Positions 1 through 8,200 of a stretch of DNA of 36,552 nucleotides are shown here, one piece after another. Below the pieces are notes generated by a model. The model was not told the DNA's origin. It saw only the letters and a list, made by a program, of their open reading frames with translations, and ran no database searches. The position numbers and the translations under genes were made by a program. This stretch comes from Aquabacterium sp. (lineage in GTDB: Bacteria > Pseudomonadota > Gammaproteobacteria > Burkholderiales > Burkholderiaceae_C): assembly GCA_029865965.1 (NCBI GenBank), contig JARXAJ010000077.1, positions 1 to 36,552 on the forward strand, read 5' to 3'. The first letter of the stretch is position 1. Every line of letters starts with the position of its first letter.

Positions 1-2710
1 CCGCCACGTTCAGGCATTGACCCGAGTGCTTGAACTGCAGGCGGTTGCCCATCCACGACATGATCTGGCTGGCGTCGTTGGTGTTGCATGTCCATTGCAC
101 GACGGGTGCGCGCGACGTGCGCTGGCCGCCCGCCACCTGCAGGCACTTGCCGGAATGCCTGGCCTTCAGCAGAAAGCCGCCAACCGCCGGAACTTCCTCC
201 AACAGCTCATTGGCCGCGCCCTTGACGCAGTCGAACTGGTCGATCGGCATGCCGTCGGCCAAGGACGCACCTGGCACGTTGACGCACTTGCCTGAGTGGG
301 CAGCCACCAGATTGAACACGCTGTTCGTCGGGGTGCTGGCCTTGGCGAGCTGGTCATTCAGATCCGTGGTGGAGCATGGCGCCTGTACAACGTTGGCACC
401 ATCGTTCTGGCCTGCGCCGATCACATGCACGCATTGGCCGGAATGCTTGGCCGCCAGGCGATTGCCCACCCAGTTGAAGATCTGGTTACTGCCCCCGATG
501 CAGGTGAATTGGTTGATGTTGGCGCCGCTGAGCTGGGAAATGCCGGCGACGGTCAGACACTTGCCGGAATGCCGGGCCTTGAGCAGGAAGCCGCCGACCG
601 TGTCGATCTGGATCCATTGCTGGTTTGCTCCCCCCGTGCAGTTCCACTGGTAGACATTGGCCCCGTCGATTTGCGAAATGCCGGCAACGTCCAGGCATTT
701 GCCCGAATGCGCGAACTTCAGGCTCACGTATTGGGTCGTCGATTCAAGCTGGTCCATGAAGTTCGGCGGCGGTACGGTCAGGCCCCCTCTGCCCACGGCG
801 GCCAGGGCGCTGGCATTGTCCCGGGCCCGGCCACCGTCGTTGATGGTCTTGCCGGTGGCGTCGAGCGTATGGCCATCCGGCAGGTCGTTCAACTGCGGAT
901 GGTCGAAGGGTGCCCGCTTGAAGCGAACACGCTCGTCGGTCAGCGACTTCATGAACGCCACGAGTTGCGTGCGTTCATCGGGCGTCAGACCCAGGGGCTT
1001 GATCTCGGCATCGACATCATTCAAGTTGTTCTGGAAATGGTTGCCGCCACGGTTGTAGAAGTCGACCACCTGCGCCAGTGTCAGCACGCTGCCGTCGTGG
1101 AAGTAGGGCGCTGTGAGCTCCACATTGCGCACGGTGGGGGTCTTGAACGCGCCGTTGATCGCGATGCGCTCGCCGGCTGCCACCGTGATGTTGGCCGGGA
1201 TGCCGACGATGCGCTGGAACTCGGCCGGCCCCACCTGCTGCGCCAGGCGCGTCAGTGAATTCGGCTTGCCCAGCGGGTTGTTGGCCCCGTTGGAGATGTC
1301 GTCCAGCGTCTTGGTGATGGCGATGTTGTAGAACCCTTCGTCATACACCGCCGTGCCGCCATTGCCCATGACCATGCGGGCCAAAGGCTCGCGCGTGACC
1401 TTGCGCACGCTGGCGTTGGTGAACTCGGCGCCGCCATGGCATTCGGCGCACTTGCCCTTGCCGAAGAACACCCCCATGCCGGCAGCGGCATCGCTATTGA
1501 AGCCGGCGGGCTGGCCCGCCATCAGCCGGTCGAACGGCGTGTCATCGGCCACCAGGGTGGCCATGTACAGCTGCAGCGCCAGGCCGAAGTAGAGGCTGAA
1601 GTTCGCCTCTTGCTGGGTGTAGCTGGTGCCGTTGAGCGTGACGCGGGCGGTCGAGTTCCACCATTCGGGCCGGAACGCCGCCTGCACCATGGTGCGGTAG
1701 TCGCTGTTCAAGCCCAGGCCGGTGGTGGCACGCATGCCCGACAGCACGCTGTCCGTGGGCGACACGGCCTGTTGTACCAGGGCGCGCGCCGGCAGCAGAC
1801 GCAGGCCAACCTGGGGCAAGCCGCGGCCGGCAGCGCTCATCTCGATGTTGTCCACGACGGGGCCTGTCGCCAGCGAGGCCAGCGAGGCGTTGTCGAGGCG
1901 AACCGTCTGCGCGGCCATCGTGGCTGTGGTGGCGCCGGTCCTGTAGACCTTGGCCCCGCTGTCCTGGGCACCGAACTGCGACACGCCATTGAAGATGTAC
2001 GTGGCGCGCCCGTCCCAGAAATTGCGGAAGTTGAAGACCGCGTTGATGACGGTGGGTGAGTTCCTCGGCTCGACCTGCCGCGTCTGCAGGCCGTCCTTGC
2101 GAAACACGGGGTCACCGGCCAGCGCGAAGTGGTCGGCGATGGCACCGGCGGCGGCAGACACGAACGTGCTTCTGGACATGCCCTGCGAAGATGACGCGTC
2201 GTTGTGCGTGCGCACCACGCTCGATAGGCGGTTGCTGGGGTCGGCGAACTTGTGGAACGGGAAGTCTTCGGCCTTGAGCCGGTAGTTGGGCCCGCCCAGC
2301 ACGAAGCTGAAGTCCGGGTTGGGGACGCCGGGCGACGACTCGCGCAGCAGCCCGGGGCTGACCTGGTTGCGGGTGCGGTTGTCGGCCCCGGCATGGAAGT
2401 GGCAACTGGCGCAGGCCGTCTTGCCGTCGCTGCCCACCTGGGTGTCCCAGAACAGCGCCTTGCCCAGACGGATGGCCGCTGCCTTGTCGCCCACGAACTG
2501 GGCAAGGTTGCTTGGCTCAGGCACCGCAACGCCCTTGAGGCCTTCGGGTGCGGGCGGGGGCTCGGGAGGGAGCGTCACCTGGGTGTGGGCAGTGGATGCC
2601 CACATGCTGAGCATGAACGCCGAGCCTGCCATCAGCGCTGTTCGCCAGTTTGCTGGTTGCCGTGGCGAAAAGCTGGTTGTGCGAGCCGGGCTCGATCGTT
2701 CAGTGGACAT
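1..2710 (-). CDS. Diheme cytochrome c peroxidase/MauG-like protein with C-terminal ricin-type lectin repeats (partial, 3' end outside window)
   Basis: At least 903 codons are open from ATG 2710 to the window edge with no stop. An AGGA motif lies about a dozen bases upstream. The N-terminus has a hydrophobic export segment (about residues 24-42). Two c-type haem motifs follow, CASCH at 100-104 and CAECH at 421-425, with the FWDGRA and TAPYFHDGS motifs typical of the CCP/MauG superfamily (about 70-625). From about residue 661 there are at least six repeats of the form HSGKCLxVAG...GANxxQW, so two ricin-type beta-trefoils, the second unfinished here. The family reduces H2O2 or uses it for long-range oxidation in the periplasm or outside the cell. 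The lectin part should bind a glycan. It is probably the third gene of a minus-strand operon with the GH30 and oxidase genes, 113 nt after the GH30 stop. The true substrate is unknown. Confidence 0.88.
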   Translation of the reverse strand, partial: MSTERSSPARTTSFSPRQPANWRTALMAGSAFMLSMWASTAHTQVTLPPEPPPAPEGLKGVAVPEPSNLAQFVGDKAAAIRLGKALFWDTQVGSDGKTACASCHFHAGADNRTRNQVSPGLLRESSPGVPNPDFSFVLGGPNYRLKAEDFPFHKFADPSNRLSSVVRTHNDASSSQGMSRSTFVSAAAGAIADHFALAGDPVFRKDGLQTRQVEPRNSPTVINAVFNFRNFWDGRATYIFNGVSQFGAQDSGAKVYRTGATTATMAAQTVRLDNASLASLATGPVVDNIEMSAAGRGLPQVGLRLLPARALVQQAVSPTDSVLSGMRATTGLGLNSDYRTMVQAAFRPEWWNSTARVTLNGTSYTQQEANFSLYFGLALQLYMATLVADDTPFDRLMAGQPAGFNSDAAAGMGVFFGKGKCAECHGGAEFTNASVRKVTREPLARMVMGNGGTAVYDEGFYNIAITKTLDDISNGANNPLGKPNSLTRLAQQVGPAEFQRIVGIPANITVAAGERIAINGAFKTPTVRNVELTAPYFHDGSVLTLAQVVDFYNRGGNHFQNNLNDVDAEIKPLGLTPDERTQLVAFMKSLTDERVRFKRAPFDHPQLNDLPDGHTLDATGKTINDGGRARDNASALAAVGRGGLTVPPPNFMDQLESTTQYVSLKFAHSGKCLDVAGISQIDGANVYQWNCTGGANQQWIQIDTVGGFLLKARHSGKCLTVAGISQLSGANINQFTCIGGSNQIFNWVGNRLAAKHSGQCVHVIGAGQNDGANVVQAPCSTTDLNDQLAKASTPTNSVFNLVAAHSGKCVNVPGASLADGMPIDQFDCVKGAANELLEEVPAVGGFLLKARHSGKCLQVAGGQRTSRAPVVQWTCNTNDASQIMSWMGNRLQFKHSGQCLNVA

Positions 2711-2823
2711 GGTGTTTGATCCTGTGCGGCGGGATACGTTTTTTGACATGAAGTTCAAGAATAGGCAATCAGCTTGTGGGTTAGCAGCGGACAAAAGCCA
2801 CTGCAGCCCCCTCAACCTGGGGG

Positions 2824-5184
2824 TCAGCGCCAGGTCTGGTTGTCTGATCCGTTGCAGAGTTGCTGCACGATGCGTGTGCCCCAGACCGGCGAGCTGTCCT
2901 CCGGCGCCAGGCACAGGCCACTGTGGCGTGCCACCAGGGCGAAGCCGGCACCTTGGGCCCGGCGCTCGAAGCGCTGTTCGGTGCTGCCCAGGCAGTTCCG
3001 CTGCTCCACTGGCGCACCGGCGGCCAGGCTGGAGCCGGCCACGCCCAGGCACAGCCCGCTGGTGGCCGAGCTGAGCTGCACGTCGCTGCCCACTGCCGTG
3101 GTGCGCCATTGCTGGTTGATGGTGCCTTGGCAATCCCACTGCGTGGCCTCCGCGCCCAATTGCCGCGTGCCGCCGGCCATGTCCAGGCACAGGTAGTTGC
3201 CCGTGGTCTGCAGCGTGCTGGAGTTCAGCGGCAGCAACCAGGTCTGGCTGGCCGCACTCGTGCACGCTTGTTGCGTGAGCCGCGTGTCGCGCGTGAGCGC
3301 GCCGTTCTGCAGCCCCACGCACAGCCCGCTGTGGCGGGCCACGAGGGCATGGCCCTGGCCCTGGGGCCGCAGGTCGAACAACGCGTTGGTGGTGCCGCTG
3401 CATGGCCACTGGATCAGCGCCGCACCTGCAGCCGTGCTGGCGCCGTTCACGTTCATGCACTGGCCGGTGTGGCTGGCTCGCAGCGTGTAGCCGGTGCCGC
3501 TGGGCACCGCAAACCAGCGCTGGTGGGCGACTCCGGCACAGTCGTACTGCACCAGGTTGCTGCCCGCTTGCGCCGATGCATAGAGCACGTCGACGCACTG
3601 TCCGCTGGCCGCCGAGCGGATCTCCCGGGCCTGCGGGCCCAGGTCCACGCCCGATATCTCGGTGGATTGCACGGCGTTGGCCGGTGCTGCCAGGTCGAGC
3701 ATGCGGCCTGTGAGCGCAGCCGTGCCCGGCACCATCGTGCGCGCGCCGTCGAAAGTGGTGGTCGTCACCGTGGCCGCTGCCGTGCCCACGCTGGCGAAGC
3801 GGCTCAGGTCGTAGCGGATGGTCCGCGCCGGGCCTTCGTTCAGCGTGATCAGCACCAGCTTGCGGCCCACGGCGTCATGCGCGACGACGGTGCGGCCATC
3901 GGTGCTGCCGATGATCTTGTAGCCCGGGCGCAGGAAGCGCGTGAATTGCGCGAAGACGTGGTACTTGGTGTACATCCACAGCGGCTGGGCGCGCGTGGGC
4001 GAGGTCTCGTCGGCAGGGGCCTGGTACTGGCCGTTGACCAGGCCCCAGGCCGAGTACGGCTCCAGCGGCTGCCAGTACAGCCAGCCTGACGCGCCCAGCT
4101 GGTTGATGTCGGCGACGATGCTTTGCGCCAGGAACAGGCCGGAGCCTTCGCCATCGCCGTACTCTGTCATCCACAGGCGCTTGTCGCCCACCGTGCGGCG
4201 CAGGCTGCGGCGCGCGGCATCGTCACGCCAGGGCTCCAGGCCGTTGTAGCCGTGCACATTGAGCTTGCCAACGAGCGATGCCGCGCTGACCGTGCGCCCG
4301 TTGACGGCCACGTTGCGGTTGAGCAGGCCCTGGTAGCCGGCCCGCGCCTGGGTGATGGTGTTTTCGTCCGACGCAGCGATGGTCACGTCTGCCAGGCCGC
4401 GAGCGTTGAGCTCTTCGCGCAGGTAGCCCAGGGTTTCGGCTTGCACATCGATGGGGATGTTGGCGCCCTCCTGGATCACCGGGTAGTTCCACCAGCCGGC
4501 CAGTGGCTCGTTGAACGGCGTCACCGACTTCACGTCCACACCCCAACGCGTGCGCGCCTGCTGCGCAACGGTGGCCAGGTGGCGGGCATGGTCGCGCCGG
4601 TTCCAGGCTTGCAGGTTGCCGCCGGCCGAGCTGCGCGAATCCATCATCCACCACATGGGTGCATGGGAGACGAACTCGACTGTCACGCCCTGCGTGCGCA
4701 GCGTGTCGAGCACGGCGCGCTGGCGCGCGTCACGTGTCCAGTCCCAGCTGGGGCTGGTGGGGTCGGCGCTGAACCAGTCGCGCCAGTAGCCGTCGATGTC
4801 CTTGTGCCAGGGCTGCACATTCAGCGGCGGGCGCTGGTCGCGGTAGCCGCTGGGGCTGTCGCCGGGCAGGCCGCCGCCGCCGACGTTGTAGCGCACCAGG
4901 TTCAGGCCCAGCCCGAGCGCCGTGAAGGTTCGCGTGGGGGTTCTGAACTCGACCGGCGCCATGCCGAAGAACATGTTGGTGTAAGTGGCTTGGTAAGGCG
5001 TGCCGCCAGCGGCGTGCGCCCACCATGACAGGCCGGCGCCGAAGCCTTCCCAGGTGGCGCGCCGATCGCTGGGGTCGATGCGCACGGTGCTGGTGGTCTG
5101 GGCCTGGGCCAGGGCCCAGGGCCAGGCGCAGGCCATCACCAAGGCTGCAGCGGTGAGCAGGTTGCGTGGGTACTTCGTTGTCAT
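2824..5184 (-). CDS. Secreted GH30-like glycosidase (probable endo-beta-1,6-galactanase) with ricin-type lectin domains
   Basis: The protein has 786 residues from ATG 5184. I chose this start because a clean signal peptide (TTKYPRNLLTAAALVMACAW, ending ALAQAQ) follows it directly. An upstream ATG at 5238 would add 18 low-complexity residues. The catalytic part (about 30-500) begins with WEGFGAGLSWWA, typical of GH30 galactanase-like enzymes. It carries FNEP with the likely acid/base Glu226 and WMTEYG with the likely nucleophile Glu341. Residues from about 515 to the end hold six QxW-type repeats (SGQCxxV...QxxC...QRW), that is two ricin/CBM13 trefoils. The family cleaves beta-1,6-linked galactan, such as arabinogalactan side chains, outside the cell. 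Galactanase is preferred over glucanase or xylanase from overall resemblance and from the adjacent galactose-oxidase and AbfB domains, so the substrate is inferred. Confidence 0.85.
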   Translation of the reverse strand: MTTKYPRNLLTAAALVMACAWPWALAQAQTTSTVRIDPSDRRATWEGFGAGLSWWAHAAGGTPYQATYTNMFFGMAPVEFRTPTRTFTALGLGLNLVRYNVGGGGLPGDSPSGYRDQRPPLNVQPWHKDIDGYWRDWFSADPTSPSWDWTRDARQRAVLDTLRTQGVTVEFVSHAPMWWMMDSRSSAGGNLQAWNRRDHARHLATVAQQARTRWGVDVKSVTPFNEPLAGWWNYPVIQEGANIPIDVQAETLGYLREELNARGLADVTIAASDENTITQARAGYQGLLNRNVAVNGRTVSAASLVGKLNVHGYNGLEPWRDDAARRSLRRTVGDKRLWMTEYGDGEGSGLFLAQSIVADINQLGASGWLYWQPLEPYSAWGLVNGQYQAPADETSPTRAQPLWMYTKYHVFAQFTRFLRPGYKIIGSTDGRTVVAHDAVGRKLVLITLNEGPARTIRYDLSRFASVGTAAATVTTTTFDGARTMVPGTAALTGRMLDLAAPANAVQSTEISGVDLGPQAREIRSAASGQCVDVLYASAQAGSNLVQYDCAGVAHQRWFAVPSGTGYTLRASHTGQCMNVNGASTAAGAALIQWPCSGTTNALFDLRPQGQGHALVARHSGLCVGLQNGALTRDTRLTQQACTSAASQTWLLPLNSSTLQTTGNYLCLDMAGGTRQLGAEATQWDCQGTINQQWRTTAVGSDVQLSSATSGLCLGVAGSSLAAGAPVEQRNCLGSTEQRFERRAQGAGFALVARHSGLCLAPEDSSPVWGTRIVQQLCNGSDNQTWR

Positions 5185-5262
5185 GTTGGCTGTGTGTCTC
5201 GGGGTGTGCGGGGGGGGGTGGTGGGTGGAGGCCGCCATGGCGCACGGTTGCGCAGGCTGCCG

Positions 5263-8200
5263 TCATGGCGCCAGCGCGGGTTGCACGCGGAAGCTGCTGT
5301 CGCCGGGGAACACGGCACTGCCATCGTTCGTGTCCAGCCACAGTTCAAAGTTGCGGTGGCGGATGACCCGCCCCGGGGCAGAGAACGATTCCAGCGTGAC
5401 CGCGCCGGCACCGCCGGCAGCGCTGTTGGGCGGGCGGGCGCAGAAGGTGGCATCAGCCGCGAAGTCGGTGGTGGCCAGGCGTGGCGCCAGCACCAGGCGT
5501 GCGGTGGCGTCGCTGCGCAGGTAGTGGCCGGGGAAGTTGCGCGACTCGAACGACCAGCATGCCGCGCTGCCCAGCCCGGTGCGGGTGATGAAGCTGCTGT
5601 CTTGCCGATCGGCCACGGCACTGGCGGCGCTGACGGGCGAGATGAAGCCCAGGAAGTTCGCATGGCGGATGCGGTAGCCCGGCCAGCTCAGGGCCTCGAA
5701 GCCCACGCTCCGGCCGGCGCCCAGCAAGGGCGCGGCCGGTGCTGCCAGCGCGCGCAGGGTCCAGCGCTGGTTGGCGACGTTGATCCACTCCCACTGGTAC
5801 ACATTGCCGCCATCGGCCTGCGCAGCCCCGGCCACGTCCAGCGACAGGCCGCTGTTGGCGTTGCTCAGGCGCCAGCTGCCGTCGGGCTGGCGCTCGAAGC
5901 CCCAGCGCTGCGCCGCGCTGCCGCTGGCCAGGCCCTGCTGCACGTTGCCGCCCAAGGCCGTGGCGCCCGCCGCCACTTCCAGCCGCATGGGCCGTGCATG
6001 GGCAGGGGCCAGCTCGAAGTAGCCGTCGGCCGTGGGGGTGACGTTCCATTGCTGGTTCAGGCTGCCGGTGGCCGCCCACTGGTGCACGTTGGCACCGGCG
6101 GCTGGCGAGATGCCGGCCACGTCCAGCACCTTGGCGCTGTGTGCTGCGGTCAGCGTGTAGAAGCCGGCCGCCACGCCGTTGGCCGACACGGGCTCCAGGC
6201 GCCAGCGCTCGTTGGCCGCGTTGGCCAGCGGCCACTGGATGGCCACGGCACCGGCGGCTTGCGAGGCGCCGCCGATGTTGAGCAGCTTGCCGCTGGCCAG
6301 GTTGACGACGTTGAAGCTGCCGTCGGCCACAGGCTGCAGCCGCCAGCGCTGGCAGGCCGTGCCGTTGGCCGGCAGCTGCTGGATGCGGGCGCCGTCGGCC
6401 ACGCTGCAACCGGCCACTTCAAGCAGCTGGCCGCTGTGCTGGGCGGCGAAGGTGACGCTGCCATCAGGCTGGCGCGCCAGGCGCCAGCGCTCGTTGTCGC
6501 CACCCAGCCAGGGCCACTGGATGGCGGCTGCGCCGGCTGCCTGGCTGATGCCGCCGATGTTGAGCGTCTGCCCGCTGTGTTGCGCCACCAGCCGGTACAC
6601 GCCGTTGGGCAGCGGCTGTGTGGGCGCGGGGTCGCTGCCGTCCAGGCTGCGCAGGTAGGCCGCCAGGTTGGGCAGGTCGGCTGCGGGCACGGTGTTCGTG
6701 CTGTGCGCGGCCACGGCGGCTTCCAGCGTGGCGGCGCTGCCGTCATGCAGGTAGGGTGCGGTGGCCCACAGGCCGCGCAGGCTGGGCACGTCGATGCCCG
6801 TCAGCGGTGCGCCCAGCCGGTTGCCGCTGGCGGGCCGCTGGGTGCCGATGCCGCGCATGCCGCCGGTTGCCGAGCTGCTGCTGAAGTTGCTGCCGGTGTG
6901 GCAGCTGGCACAGCTGTTGGCCTCGAACACCGCCCGGCCGGCCAGTGCCGCTGTCGTCAGCGTGCGGTCGGCATTGCGCCAGGGGCTTGGGTCGGCGGTG
7001 CGCAGCGACGTGACATAGGCGGCCAGTGCGTCCAGATCAGCGCTGACGCCTGCCTTGCGGTCGCCCAGCGGCTCGCTGCGGGTGCCGGTGAAATAGGCCG
7101 CGTCGGGCATCAGGCCGGTGCCTCCGGCCAGGGCGCGGATCTGGACTTCGAAGTCTTGCACCTCGTCGAAATTGCCGCTCCAGTGCAGCAGGCCATGGCC
7201 CATGCCCGAACGGCCCTTCAGGCTGACGGTGTTGCGCAGGCCTTCACCGAAGCCGGTCAGGTCCCAGGTGCGGCCATCTTGCCCACCGTCGCTGTGGCAG
7301 CTGGCGCAGCTCATGTAGCGGTCGCGTGACAGGCGCGGGTCGCGGGCGTCGTAGAACAGCTGCTTGCCCAGCAGCACCTGCGCGGGCAGCCGCTCCACAC
7401 TGGCGGTGCCGGTGGTGGCGCGCGGCGTCACCAGGCGCTCGCCCTGGGTGATCAGCGCCGTCAGGTCGAGCACGCTGACGCTGCGGCCCATGAAGTTCTG
7501 CACATACAGCGTGCGGCCGTCGGCCGACACCGCCACCGCCTGTGGCGCCAGGCCCACGTCCACCTTGAACAGCTCACGGCTGCCGTAGGCGTCCATCACC
7601 GCCACTTCGCGGCTGGTCTCCAGCGCCACGAACAGGTAGGCGCCATTGGGGTGGAAGGCAGCTGCCGAGCCGAGCGACGCGTTGTCGTGGTCGACACGCC
7701 GCGCCGGGTCTTCGGTCAAGGTGGCCAGGTCGATGCGCGCGCTGATGGCGCGCACTGTGTTCTGGAAGTCCAGGTTCTGGCCGTTGCGCAGCATGCCGCG
7801 GCGGATGTTGTCCTGCTTGGACGGCACCCAGGCGGTGGCGCCGTCGGGCGAGATCACGGCCGCCCCCAGGTAGTTGGGGATGCCGCTGCCTTGCAGCTCG
7901 CTGTCGGTGCGGTCGCTGTGGCGCAGCAGCACGGTGCGCGCCAGCGTCATCGTCGCCGCAGCCACCACATGCACCTCGCCACCGCCGGCGGCGGTGTTGA
8001 CCGTGGCCGTGCCCTCGCCAGGCAGCGCGGCGGTGATGAAGCGGGTGACGAGCACTTGCGATCCATCACCGCGCACCGACACATTGCGCACCGCGCCGGG
8101 CAGGGCCAGCGCGCTGGTCTGCGCAGCCGTGGTGGCGTCCAGGCGCAGCAGCTGGCCGGCGCCTTCCAGCGCCACGAATGCGGCGCCGCCGGCCGGTGCA

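Noticed and set aside
2807-2823. Terminator after the GH30 gene (CCCCC-N7-GGGGG hairpin)
   Set aside because: The stem is only 5 bp and no T-run follows directly, so I do not call it. The three minus-strand genes may still be one transcript.
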